A DNA stretch of 40,182 nt from Anaerocolumna sp. (GTDB lineage Bacteria > Bacillota > Clostridia > Lachnospirales > Lachnospiraceae): the NCBI GenBank assembly GCA_029256725.1, contig JAQSXJ010000033.1, positions 1-40,182 of the forward strand, read 5' to 3'. A program made the position numbers and the translations under genes. This document shows, piece by piece, positions 1 through 7,888 of the stretch. The notes under the pieces are model-generated. The model made no database searches. It was not told the origin of the DNA and saw nothing but the letters and a program-made list of their open reading frames with translations. Each line of letters begins with the position of its first letter. The first letter of the stretch is position 1.

Positions 1-1266
1 TTGCAGGAACCGGATGTATATGCACAGTATCTTGATTGGTTAAATGTTATGACTTATGATATGCATGGAGCCTGGGAGACTACAACGAACCATCAGTCTC
101 CTCTCTATGCAAATCCCAATGACCCTTCGGCTACTGCACCGGTTGATATTAAGAATAAATATAATACCGACTCTGCTATGAAGACCTTGCAGCAGGTTTA
201 TAAGGTACCTGCGGAGAAATTGAATGTCGGAACTCCGTTCTATTCCAGAGGCTGGAAGGGGGTTACCGGAGGAGTAAACGGAATGTATGGTACAGCCACA
301 GGTGCAGCAACAGGCACTTGGGATAGTCCTCAATCACCTGGCGGACAGTATCCGTATTTCACCTTAAAGACCATGGAGAACCAGGGTGGTTATGTGAAAT
401 ATCGCGATGATACCTATACAAAGACGCCCTGGTTATATAACGCCTCACAGGGAATTCTTCTTACTTATGAGGATACCACCTCCTTAAGTGCCAGATGTGA
501 TTATATTAACAGTAGCGGATATGGCGGATTGATTCTGTGGGAAATTTCAGGGGATACCAGCGACTATGAATTGACAACCCTGGCCTTCCAGAAATTAATC
601 GGAACGGCTACCCAGACTGTGGCAACTCCGGTCTTTCATCCCGCAGCCGGTACATATAGCAGTGCGCAGACTGTAACGATTACCACTGCCACTTCCGGAG
701 CAGAAATCCGTTATACCACAGACGGGTCAGAACCTGCGGCTTCTTCTCCGCTGTATTCTTCCCCTCTTACGGTAAGTACTACAACAACCGTTAAGGCGAA
801 AGCCTTTAAGAGCGGTATGACCAATTCAGCAACGGCAACGGCTGTATACACGATAAGCACTGGTCAGACAGTGGCTTCACCGGTATTTAACCCGGCGGGA
901 GGAATTTATTCAAGTGCACAGGCAGTAACTATTTCCTGTGCCACTTCCGGAGCAGAAATCCGTTATACTACCGACGGTACAGAACCTACTTCTACCTCTG
1001 CCTTGTATTTTTCCGCTCTTACAGTAAGTGTTACCACTACTATAAAAGCAAAGGCATTCGTAAGCGGTATGTCTGATTCTGCTACCGTTACCCAGACCTA
1101 TACGATCAGCTCTAGCCAGACAGCAGCCTGGGCAGCTGGCACTACTTACAAGGTCTTTGATTTGGTAACCTATAATGGAAAGACGTATAAGTGTATTCAG
1201 GGCCACACAGCCTTATCCGTATGGACTCCGGATATTGTTCCGGCATTATGGAGTTTAGTACAGTAA
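1..1266 (+). CDS. Secreted GH18 chitinase, C-terminal part (5' end outside window)
   Basis: The frame is open to the window edge, so the N-terminus and the GH18 DxxDxDxE motif are missing. Residues 1-200 are the second half of a GH18 barrel: the MTYDMHG substrate-site strand lies near residue 17 and the last strand with LILWEISGD near 180. Two tandem chitobiase/hexosaminidase C-terminal (CHB_HEX_C_1-like) Ig-type modules follow (about 208-288 and 292-372), each with an IRYTTDG core. A CBM5/12 chitin-binding module (about 376-421; AWAAGTTYKVFDLVTYNGKTY) ends the protein. The two Ig-like modules share near-identical DNA around 688 and 939, so one is a recent duplication. Expected role is extracellular endo- or exo-cleavage of chitin. 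The next gene is a second chitinase 76 bp downstream, so they may be co-regulated. Family call is firm; substrate preference is inferred. Confidence 0.92.
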   Translation: MQEPDVYAQYLDWLNVMTYDMHGAWETTTNHQSPLYANPNDPSATAPVDIKNKYNTDSAMKTLQQVYKVPAEKLNVGTPFYSRGWKGVTGGVNGMYGTATGAATGTWDSPQSPGGQYPYFTLKTMENQGGYVKYRDDTYTKTPWLYNASQGILLTYEDTTSLSARCDYINSSGYGGLILWEISGDTSDYELTTLAFQKLIGTATQTVATPVFHPAAGTYSSAQTVTITTATSGAEIRYTTDGSEPAASSPLYSSPLTVSTTTTVKAKAFKSGMTNSATATAVYTISTGQTVASPVFNPAGGIYSSAQAVTISCATSGAEIRYTTDGTEPTSTSALYFSALTVSVTTTIKAKAFVSGMSDSATVTQTYTISSSQTAAWAAGTTYKVFDLVTYNGKTYKCIQGHTALSVWTPDIVPALWSLVQ

Positions 1267-1307
1267 ATATACCGCATGAAATAAGCAGTTTGTTTATCAC
1301 CAGAAAA

Positions 1308-1324
1308 GTAAGCTTTGAGCTTAC
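1308..1324 (+). promoter_or_regulatory. Perfect 7-bp hairpin just before the chitinase RBS
   Basis: GTAAGCT (1308-1314) and AGCTTAC (1318-1324) form a perfect stem with a TTG loop. It ends about 6 nt before the GGAGGAG ribosome binding site of the next chitinase. There is no U-run, so it is a weak terminator at best. It could modulate translation or protect a processed mRNA end between the two chitinase genes. Function is inferred. Confidence 0.35.
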
Positions 1325-1342
1325 CTTATAGGAGGAGATTAT

Positions 1343-2998
1343 ATGAAGAGTAATAAACTGGTAAAAGCAACAGCTATTATTTTAATGTTAGTTATGGTAT
1401 TTTCCCTTTCATCCAATGTAGTTGTAAAAGCAGCTTATCCCAACTGGCAGGCAGGAACAACCTATAAAGTCAACGATATTGTTTCTTACAGCGGCAGTAA
1501 CTACAAGTGTATCCAGGCACATACAGCACTGACTGGCTGGGAGCCGCCGATTGTACCAGCACTTTGGGGATTATATAACGGAGGGGAAACCCAGACAGTG
1601 GCGACACCGATGCTAAGTCCGGCAGGCGGAACATATACAGCCTCTCAGAACGTTACAATTTCCTGTTCGACATCCGGAAGTACCATCCGCTATACTTTAG
1701 ACGGCAATGAACCTACTGCTTCTTCCGCAGTCTATACAGGTGCCATTACAATTACAACTACTACCACAGTAAAAGCAAAAGCCTTTGCTTCTGGTATGAA
1801 TGACTCACAGACAGCTTCGGCTACTTTTACCATTAATAAGAATGATACCGTGTCAACTCCGGTATTCACACCATCAGCAGGAACTTATTATGGGAATCTG
1901 AATGTGACATTAACCTGTTCAACAAGCAATGCAACCATCCGCTATACAACAGATGGTACCAACCCGACAGCATCCTCCAAGGTTTATACCGGTGCGATAG
2001 CACTTACAGCCACGACTACCATAAAGGCTTATGCAACAGCTTCAGGCTTGAAGGATTCAGCCGTTACTACAGCAGTTTATACCATAACAAAGAATCAAAC
2101 AGGACTTCCTGCACATATTCTTACAGGTTACTGGCAGAACTTTGATAATGGAGCAAAGTGTTTAAAGATCAGTGATGTACCACAGACCTATAATATCATT
2201 GCAGTAGCATTTGCCTCAGCAACGAGTAATGTCGGTGAAGTTACTTTTGCACTGGATTCCAGTCTTGTTTCCAAGCTGGGAGGCTATACAGAGCAGCAGT
2301 TTATCAGTGATATTGCAGCAGCTAAGACAAAAGGTCAGAAGGTAATCATTTCCGTTGGCGGTGAAACCGGTACAGTCAGTGTAAGCAGTGCCGCAGCAGC
2401 GACGAATTTCGCCAATAGTGTATATGCACTCATGGTAAAATACGGATTTGACGGTGTTGATATTGATTTAGAGAATGGTATTAATGCAACCTACATGACC
2501 TCTGCACTCCGCCAGCTTTCCGCAAAGGCAGGAGCAGGATTAATCATTACCATGGCTCCTCAGACTCTTGATATGCAGTCTGTCAATTCAGGCTATTTCC
2601 AGGTGGCTTTAAACATCAAGGATATATTGACTGTAGTGAATACACAGTATTATAACTCAGGAAGTATGTTAGGACAGGATGGAAAGGTATATTACCAGGG
2701 GAATGTTGACTTCTTAACAGCATTAGCAGCCATCTTACTTGAGAATGGACTTCGTCCTGACCAGGTTGGACTTGGACTGCCTGCTTCTACAAAGGGAGCC
2801 GGCAGCGGTTATGTATCTCCCAGTGTTGTAAATGCTGCGCTTGATTGTCTTATAACCGGTACCGGCGGTGGTTCCTACAAACCACCCAAGGCATATCCGA
2901 CACTTCGCGGTGCAATGACCTGGTCAATTAATTGGGATGCCAGTAACAATTATGAATTTGCGAATACAGTCAGTGCAAAATTAAAGACACTTCCGTAA
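1343..2998 (+). CDS. Secreted GH18 chitinase with N-terminal CBM5/12 and two Ig-like modules
   Basis: 551 aa with RBS GGAGGAG and an ATG start. A signal peptide (about 1-31, ending VVVKA) is followed by a CBM5/12 chitin-binding module (about 32-76), two CHB_HEX_C_1-type modules (about 85-165 and 170-250) and a GH18 catalytic domain (about 255-551). The catalytic motif DGVDIDLE gives D370, D373, D375 and the acid/base E377. NTQYYNSG and MTWSINWD are the usual GH18 substrate-binding strands. The catalytic domain is of the ChiD / single-domain type that processes chitin chains outside the cell. Module order is the reverse of the upstream gene, where the binding modules are C-terminal, so the pair may bind and cut chitin differently. 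A strong terminator follows. Confidence 0.95.
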   Translation: MKSNKLVKATAIILMLVMVFSLSSNVVVKAAYPNWQAGTTYKVNDIVSYSGSNYKCIQAHTALTGWEPPIVPALWGLYNGGETQTVATPMLSPAGGTYTASQNVTISCSTSGSTIRYTLDGNEPTASSAVYTGAITITTTTTVKAKAFASGMNDSQTASATFTINKNDTVSTPVFTPSAGTYYGNLNVTLTCSTSNATIRYTTDGTNPTASSKVYTGAIALTATTTIKAYATASGLKDSAVTTAVYTITKNQTGLPAHILTGYWQNFDNGAKCLKISDVPQTYNIIAVAFASATSNVGEVTFALDSSLVSKLGGYTEQQFISDIAAAKTKGQKVIISVGGETGTVSVSSAAAATNFANSVYALMVKYGFDGVDIDLENGINATYMTSALRQLSAKAGAGLIITMAPQTLDMQSVNSGYFQVALNIKDILTVVNTQYYNSGSMLGQDGKVYYQGNVDFLTALAAILLENGLRPDQVGLGLPASTKGAGSGYVSPSVVNAALDCLITGTGGGSYKPPKAYPTLRGAMTWSINWDASNNYEFANTVSAKLKTLP

Positions 2999-3071
2999 TA
3001 AGTGAAGTATTTAAGGAAATTATTGCAGCAGCTTACGGTACGAAATACTAAGAGTGAATTAAGTATCTCAT

Positions 3072-3133
3072 AATAACAAAGCCTATGCCCCTTCTGTCAT
3101 TGATAGAGAGGGGCATAAGCTTTGTTATTTTGG
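3072..3133 (+). terminator. Rho-independent terminator after the chitinases
   Basis: Long inverted repeat: arm 3072-3092 (ending ATGCCCCT) pairs with 3109-3129 (starting AGGGGCAT) with one mismatch, followed by TTTTGG. The arms are unusually long (about 21 bp) and partly AT-rich. The symmetrical outer AATAAC/GTTATT means it could act in both directions. Confidence 0.85.
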
Positions 3134-3394
3134 TTTAGTAGTTGTTATTTATAAAGCCGGAAGGTTCATTAAACAATTACTCAATGAATTATTAAGTCCT
3201 TTCAACCTATTTTCATAGGTATATAGTCTGTGATTTATAATATTAATCTTATGAAATGTCGAAATATAATAAATAAACCAAATTAGGCGTATTAATTATT
3301 TAGTGATGAGACTAATCAAAAAAAGAATATCATGTAAATTAACGAACCGTATAACTTAGAGGTGCGGCAGGCTAAAAGGAGATTTTGTGCTATT

Positions 3395-3847
3395 ATGGAT
3401 GTTAAGTATATAAATACTATTTTAGAAACTTTCAATATCACTTTGGAACAATTCGGAGTAAATAATATTAAAAGATGTAATATTCAAAAGAAAGACAAAA
3501 TGCAAGTGAATTTAGATTTATCCACAATTGTTTGCTTTCAAGGTGCTGTACAGGGAGATATAGCTCTTTCAATGCCCTTAGATACTGCGAAAAAATTAGC
3601 TTCAATAATGATGATGGGGATGAGTATAACTTCCATCGATGATATGGCTAAGAGTGCAATAGGTGAATTATCCAGTATGATAGCAGGATCTTCTGCAACA
3701 AAACTTTCTTCTTTTGGGTTATCAGCAAAGATTAATCCTCCCAGAGTTATTTTAGAAAACGCTGAAATTAACGGCTTTGAGACTATTGCGATTGATTTTG
3801 AGACTGATCTTGGGAAAATAGAGCTTAACATTGGACTGAATATATAA
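3395..3847 (+). CDS. cheX: CheX-like chemotaxis phosphatase-family protein, catalytic Asn missing
   Basis: 150 aa. The ATG at 3395 is chosen over the GTG at 3362 because AAAGGAGA lies 12 nt before it and the family's first helix starts at MDVKYINTIL. The single CheX/CheC-type domain has the central long helix AIGELSSMIAG and a late Pro (P115). CheC/CheX/FliY proteins dephosphorylate CheY-P using an E-x-x-N pair on this helix. Here the Glu is present (E91) but the Asn position is Ser (S94), so activity may be altered or lost. No chemotaxis gene lies beside it; it stands alone, so it may serve a separate response regulator. Fold assignment is good; function is inferred. Confidence 0.75.
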   Translation: MDVKYINTILETFNITLEQFGVNNIKRCNIQKKDKMQVNLDLSTIVCFQGAVQGDIALSMPLDTAKKLASIMMMGMSITSIDDMAKSAIGELSSMIAGSSATKLSSFGLSAKINPPRVILENAEINGFETIAIDFETDLGKIELNIGLNI

Positions 3848-4062
3848 GCTTTAAGGAAGTCTAAGTATTTACTCGAATATGTTGCTACATACAATATGAA
3901 AATTATATTAATTATGGCAATCTGTCTACTGTTTTGATTTGGCTATGTAAGTTGCAGCATACAATACGAAAATTGAAACAGATATGAGTGTATATATTCT
4001 AACAAGGATGCATGTATATAGCTAATGAATTTTGTTTTTAGCTATATATATTCATTCTTGTA

Positions 4063-4239
4063 TTATTTATAGACATATTGTGGTAAAATATGAGATCTTA
4101 GCAGCCACACCTTTGTTTCCTTTTCGTAACTTTCTGGGTTAATACTCAGGATGCTTCTAATCAGATTATATTGAACAAAATCCATTAAATCAAAGAAGAT
4201 ACTTGCTGCCAATTGACCGTAAAAAGCTGACTTTTCTAT
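4063..4239 (-). pseudogene. Possible gene relic in the gap before marR
   Basis: The 513-bp gap 3848-4360 holds a 58-codon minus-strand frame with no start codon: a TGA lies just upstream at 4240-4242 and a TAA ends it at 4063-4065. Its translation has protein-like composition (segments FFDLMDFVQYNLIRSIL and YEKETKVWLL), unlike the AT-rich noise around it. I recognise no family. It could be the tail of a decayed divergent gene or chance. Nothing else coding is visible in this gap. Confidence 0.2.
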
Positions 4240-4267
4240 TCATTCGATTATAATAGAAAAAATAATG

Positions 4268-4336
4268 TAAGGTACCTTAAAAATATCTTGACAATAATGA
4301 AATGCAGGTTTATACTGTTGATTATAAGGTACCTTA
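4268..4336 (+). promoter_or_regulatory. marR promoter flanked by two identical palindromic operators
   Basis: A near-consensus sigma-A promoter, TTGACA (4288-4293), 17 nt, TATACT (4311-4316), sits between two exact copies of the 12-bp palindrome TAAGGTACCTTA (4268-4279 and 4325-4336), 57 bp apart. One copy is upstream of the -35 box and one is over the start of the transcript. This is a classic layout for autorepression by a dimeric MarR protein encoded by the next gene. Binding itself is inferred. Confidence 0.8.
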
Positions 4337-4360
4337 AAATATTGAAAGGAGCTAACATCT

Positions 4361-4894
4361 ATGACTGAAAATATCTCTGATACATTATTACAACAAATAC
4401 GAAGTTGCACAAATCTGGTTCACAGGCTGATACACAGCGAGCACCATTCTAAAAATCCGGATGCTCAAAATAATATTGGACGCGCACAAGGGATTGTTCT
4501 GAAAATCCTAGCAGAAAAGGATGGCATGACTCAAACGGAAATTACAGAAAAGTTGGATATCCGTCCTTCTTCTCTTGGAGAACTTGTTATGAAGCTTGAA
4601 AAAAATGGCTATGTAGAACGTCGTCAAAATGAAAATGACAAGCGGGTCATTAATGTATTTTTAACGGAAAAAGGGCGAGAGTTTGAAAAAGAGTTGATCA
4701 ATCCAAGGCAAAAGGCGGCTGAAACCTGGTGTGCGGGTCTGTCTGAAGAAGATAAAACACAGCTTTCTGAAAGAGAGATGCCGTTTGGTGCAGGTTTCCA
4801 TGAAATGGATTCCGAACGATTCTCGCATCATGACCATAGGGGAAGGCAGCATGGAGGACCGAGGGGAGAATGGAGAAAGAGTTTCAAATTTTAG
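4361..4894 (+). CDS. MarR-family transcriptional regulator with His-rich tail
   Basis: 177 aa with RBS GAAAGGAG. Helix LLQQIRSCTNLVHRLIH is followed by a winged helix: residues about 40-110 with MTQTEITEKLDIRPSSLGEL as recognition region and NDKRVINVFLTEKG as wing. The C-terminal 30 residues are rich in His, Arg and Gly (FSHHDHRGRQHGGPRG). Similar tails occur in clostridial MarR proteins next to multidrug exporters, and a metal or nucleic-acid contact is possible. The downstream MFS exporter is the probable target, and the two TAAGGTACCTTA sites in its own promoter suggest autoregulation. The family call is firm; the ligand is unknown. Confidence 0.9.
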   Translation: MTENISDTLLQQIRSCTNLVHRLIHSEHHSKNPDAQNNIGRAQGIVLKILAEKDGMTQTEITEKLDIRPSSLGELVMKLEKNGYVERRQNENDKRVINVFLTEKGREFEKELINPRQKAAETWCAGLSEEDKTQLSEREMPFGAGFHEMDSERFSHHDHRGRQHGGPRGEWRKSFKF

Positions 4895-4963
4895 GTTCTT
4901 TGCATGGATGAGACAGAAAGAACTTTATTTTACTATTTTTCCAATAGCCTTTTTGAGTAGCGT

Positions 4964-5005
4964 TTGTACCAATTAAGATACTGAATTACATTTTAATTGG
5001 TACAA
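4964..5005 (+). terminator. Perfect 13-bp inverted repeat between marR and the exporter gene
   Basis: TTGTACCAATTAA (4964-4976) and TTAATTGGTACAA (4993-5005) are exact reverse complements around a 16-nt loop, followed by a T-containing AT-rich stretch. It could be a weak terminator or attenuator for marR. The GGTAC core also occurs in the marR operators, so it might instead be a looped operator. Both readings are inference. Confidence 0.5.
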
Positions 5006-5018
5006 TTATTTAATCTAA

Positions 5019-5038
5019 ATAGGTAGAAATCTACCTAT
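5019..5038 (+). promoter_or_regulatory. 20-bp dyad before the exporter gene
   Basis: ATAGGTAGA, AA, TCTACCTAT: 9-bp arms with a 2-bp centre, ending 15 bp before the GGAGG of the exporter gene. The size and symmetry fit a MarR- or TetR-type operator. It differs from the TAAGGTACCTTA sites upstream, so a different regulator, perhaps the second MarR at 6568, may bind here. Confidence 0.55.
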
Positions 5039-5064
5039 AAATTTTATTAATATAGGAGGACTAT

Positions 5065-6486
5065 ATGAAAAATTCAATCTCTTTAAAAGCTTCTGATCCA
5101 TCACGTCTGACACCTCGTTTAAGAATGATTCTAATGGTCGTTATGATTGCGGATGTTCTTGACCTGATGGATTCCACCATTACCAATATAGCTGCACCAT
5201 CCATTGTTGAAAGTATTGGTGGCGGAGAATTACTGATTAAATGGCTCACTGCGGCTTACGCATTAGCTATGGGTGTGTTACTGGTTATTGGAGGACGTTT
5301 GGGCGACAGGTATGGAAAGCGGCGTTTATATTTAATAGGAATTGTTGGCTTTACACTGGCATCGGCTTTTTGCGGATTCTCTGCCAATCCTACTATGATT
5401 ATCTTAGGACGTTTGATTCAGGGTGGTTTTGGTGCATTGCTGATTCCACAGGGGATGAGCATCCTAATGGCGACCTTTTCACGTGAGCAGTTTCCTCGTG
5501 CCGTCAGTGTATTTGGACCGATTATGAGCATATCCTCTGTTTTTGGTCCTATTCTGGCTGGATTTATCATTCAGGCGAATATGGGAGGGCTTGGCTGGAG
5601 ACCTATGTTTCTTATTAACATAATTCTTGGTCTTATAGGATTGGTTGCTGCAATTAAATTATTACCCCATGATCAGCCTAACTCAGAGGAAAAGTTGGAT
5701 GGCATAGGGACTCTATTGCTTGGAATTTCTATGTTAGGATTAATTTATGGATTGAATGAAGGTCCAGTGGCAGGTTGGACGATAGTCCCTGTTATCAGCC
5801 TGATAGCAGGAATTCTGTTTCTAGGTGCATTTGCATTTAGACAAATACATGCTGCTAATCCGCTTATTAAGCCGGCATTATTCAAGAATAAAGGATTTAC
5901 TTCTGGTATGCTGTTAGGTCTTGCATTTTTTGCAGCGGTAAGCGGTCTGTCATATGTAATTTCTCTGTTTTTCCAAATGGTACTACATTTGTCTGCTTAT
6001 GAGGCTGCGTTGGGTCTTTGCCCAATGGCGATTGGTATTGTCATATCTTCAACTGTATGCCGACCACTTTTAAATAAAATGGGGCGTAAGATTGTCGTGA
6101 TCGGACTTGGCATAACACTGGTTGGAGCTTTTGTTCTCTGGATCACCCTCTTTTTAAAAGGAACTGCGGCTACAGCACTAATGATGGCACCGGCTATTTT
6201 AATTATTGGTATGGGTATGGGGGCTTGTTTCAGCAGTATTTACGATGTAGCTCTCGGCGATCTTGCTCAGGATGAAGCCGGCAGTGCAAGTGGTTCTTTG
6301 AGTGCCATTCAGCAATTGGCTTCAGCGATAGGCTCTGCCGTCGTTGTAACACTTTTCTTTCATCTTCAGAGTACAGTTGGTGATAGCAGTGCTATGGAAT
6401 ACTGCATATTAATTGTAGCTGCCATAGTTGTAATTGGTCTATGCCTCGTATGGCTTATGCCCAAATCAATTTCTTTAGAAGAATGA
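5065..6486 (+). CDS. MFS multidrug exporter, DHA2 (EmrB/QacA) family
   Basis: 473 aa with RBS TAGGAGG. About 14 hydrophobic segments run through the protein, the number typical of the DHA2 family. TM1 carries the LDSTI-type motif (here DLMDSTITNIAAPSI). Motif A follows TM2 (GGRLGDRYGKRRLYLIG), and motif C-like GPILAGFI lies in TM5. These proteins use the proton gradient to expel hydrophobic drugs, dyes or toxic metabolites across the cytoplasmic membrane. A MarR gene lies on each side, the common layout of a regulated efflux cassette. The substrate cannot be told from sequence. Confidence 0.92.
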   Translation: MKNSISLKASDPSRLTPRLRMILMVVMIADVLDLMDSTITNIAAPSIVESIGGGELLIKWLTAAYALAMGVLLVIGGRLGDRYGKRRLYLIGIVGFTLASAFCGFSANPTMIILGRLIQGGFGALLIPQGMSILMATFSREQFPRAVSVFGPIMSISSVFGPILAGFIIQANMGGLGWRPMFLINIILGLIGLVAAIKLLPHDQPNSEEKLDGIGTLLLGISMLGLIYGLNEGPVAGWTIVPVISLIAGILFLGAFAFRQIHAANPLIKPALFKNKGFTSGMLLGLAFFAAVSGLSYVISLFFQMVLHLSAYEAALGLCPMAIGIVISSTVCRPLLNKMGRKIVVIGLGITLVGAFVLWITLFLKGTAATALMMAPAILIIGMGMGACFSSIYDVALGDLAQDEAGSASGSLSAIQQLASAIGSAVVVTLFFHLQSTVGDSSAMEYCILIVAAIVVIGLCLVWLMPKSISLEE

Positions 6487-6502
6487 GTAAAGGAGTTGAC
6501 AG

Positions 6503-6531
6503 TAGACACTATATTACTTTTGGGATACAAT
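6503..6531 (+). promoter_or_regulatory. Promoter of the second marR gene
   Basis: TAGACA (6503-6508), 17 nt, TACAAT (6526-6531). It lies 36 nt before the chosen ATG and only 14 nt after the exporter's stop codon, so the second regulator has its own promoter. A TTGACA at 6496-6501 overlaps but is too far from any -10 box. Confidence 0.6.
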
Positions 6532-6567
6532 AAGTAGAGACAAACCTAATTGAAAGGTGATGTAACT

Positions 6568-7023
6568 ATGGACAATAACACACGTATCCCAAATCATGAT
6601 TTTTATATAAAGAATATTGCTCATGTTCTGCGATACCAAATTGATCAAAAGCTCGTCTATTATCATGTCACGGAACCCCAAGTCCGCCTTTTGGGACATA
6701 TACAGGGAGGACAAAACGCAGGTCATGAGATCAGTCGAAAGTATTTAAGTGAGGCAATGCAGATTTCCGGGCCTTCTGTTACCAGTCTGCTAAACAGTCT
6801 GGAAAAGAACGAATTTATTATCAGGAGTTCAGGAATCAAGGATGGTCGAACCATGCAGCTTGACCTTACTGAAAAGGCCACTGATGTGATGAAAGATACA
6901 ATGAATATGCTGAATGAGATATCAGTTGCCTTGCTAGCTGGTTTTTCAGAAGGTGAAAAGTCTCTCTTTTTAGGATTTCTGAAAAGAGTTTATGAAAATG
7001 TAGGCCAGGGTTCACATATATAG
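6568..7023 (+). CDS. MarR-family transcriptional regulator
   Basis: 151 aa. The ATG at 6568 is preferred over an in-frame TTG at 6550 because AAAGGTGAT lies directly before it. The N-terminal dimerisation helix (NHDFYIKNIAHVLRYQIDQ) is followed by a winged helix (about 45-105) with recognition segment SEAMQISGPSVTSLLNSLEKN and wing GIKDGRTMQLDLTEKA. It lacks the His-rich tail of the first MarR. It probably controls the adjacent exporter gene, itself or the following SUKH gene, which starts 42 bp downstream without an obvious promoter. Confidence 0.88.
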   Translation: MDNNTRIPNHDFYIKNIAHVLRYQIDQKLVYYHVTEPQVRLLGHIQGGQNAGHEISRKYLSEAMQISGPSVTSLLNSLEKNEFIIRSSGIKDGRTMQLDLTEKATDVMKDTMNMLNEISVALLAGFSEGEKSLFLGFLKRVYENVGQGSHI

Positions 7024-7065
7024 AGGATAGTATTTTGCTCTTTTAAGAAGGAGAGGACTAATCAT

Positions 7066-7770
7066 ATGGAACAAAAACTGAATTATTTAAGAGAATATAA
7101 TGAAGAAATTTGTCTGGTATCCAGTAAGGAAGTTAGAAATATTAAAGCAGGCTTAATACCGGAAGTTTGGCATGAAATATTCAACAAGGAGAATGTAAAC
7201 GATAGAAAAGAAGTGCTTTTAAATCTATGGAAAAAATATGTAGGCACTGAACTACATAATACAATAGCCTACTTATCTGAATATCTTGAGGAAATCGAAA
7301 TGATGGAATGTAACAATATCTATTCCATTTTATATACCGTTAGTAATCCAAATGGAGATGTTTTATATTATGAAGGTCGAAATCCTCTAGATGAGTTTGA
7401 GAATAGTGAATTAGAGAAACACTGGGATAAGGTTTCTGTTTCACTTAAAAGCTTCTACCAAAATGTTCATAACGGATTTTATTATTATGCCAGTGAATCA
7501 ATGGGTCTGGTACCCATCGCATCAGTCACATATTTGGGGGATGATGATCTGGAATGGAGTATTATTGATGAGTTAAAGGAACCTATGCAAATTGACTTAA
7601 ACACATCTTTTGGTTTCTTTAGCAATGGAATGGGCTCATATGTAGCTATTGATGTTACCAATTGTGAAAAAAATAATGCTACATTTTGGTCTGGCAAGAT
7701 TCAGCCTAAGTATAATATTAATTTTTGGAGTTATGTTGACGAATGGATTGTTATTGGGTTTCAAGCATAG
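7066..7770 (+). CDS. SUKH (SMI1/KNR4) superfamily protein, possible orphan immunity protein
   Basis: 234 aa with RBS AAGGAGAGG. The core about residues 125-230 carries the SUKH-type pattern: FYQNVHNGFYYYASESMGLVP, acidic GDDDLEW, SFGFFSNGMGSYVAID and a terminal FWSYVDEWIVIGF. SUKH proteins are cytoplasmic and are widely used as immunity proteins against polymorphic toxins in Gram-positive bacteria. No toxin is encoded beside it; the nearest candidate is the effector module 4-8 kb away on the other strand. It may protect against toxins from competitors. The family call comes from recognised motifs; the target is unknown. Confidence 0.7.
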   Translation: MEQKLNYLREYNEEICLVSSKEVRNIKAGLIPEVWHEIFNKENVNDRKEVLLNLWKKYVGTELHNTIAYLSEYLEEIEMMECNNIYSILYTVSNPNGDVLYYEGRNPLDEFENSELEKHWDKVSVSLKSFYQNVHNGFYYYASESMGLVPIASVTYLGDDDLEWSIIDELKEPMQIDLNTSFGFFSNGMGSYVAIDVTNCEKNNATFWSGKIQPKYNINFWSYVDEWIVIGFQA

Positions 7771-7804
7771 GACTCGAGTTGTTGAGTAGTGTAGAGAAAA
7801 GAAG

Positions 7805-7834
7805 AGGCTGGCTCTCTAATTTAAGAGCCAGTCT
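7805..7834 (+). terminator. Hairpin after the SUKH gene
   Basis: AGGCTGGCTCT (7805-7815) pairs with AGAGCCAGTCT (7824-7834) with one G-T pair and an 8-nt loop. The following U-run is weak (GGTTAATAT). It sits between convergent genes and could serve as a terminator. Confidence 0.6.
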
Positions 7835-7888
7835 GGTTAATATAAGATGTAAATTTATATTAGTATAGATTCTTCCTTAACTTTAGAA

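Noticed and set aside
4731..4976. Frameshift in the first MarR gene, with an alternate frame continuing over its end
   Set aside because: The main frame stays coherent through the His-rich tail typical of related proteins; the overlapping frame has no recognisable content.
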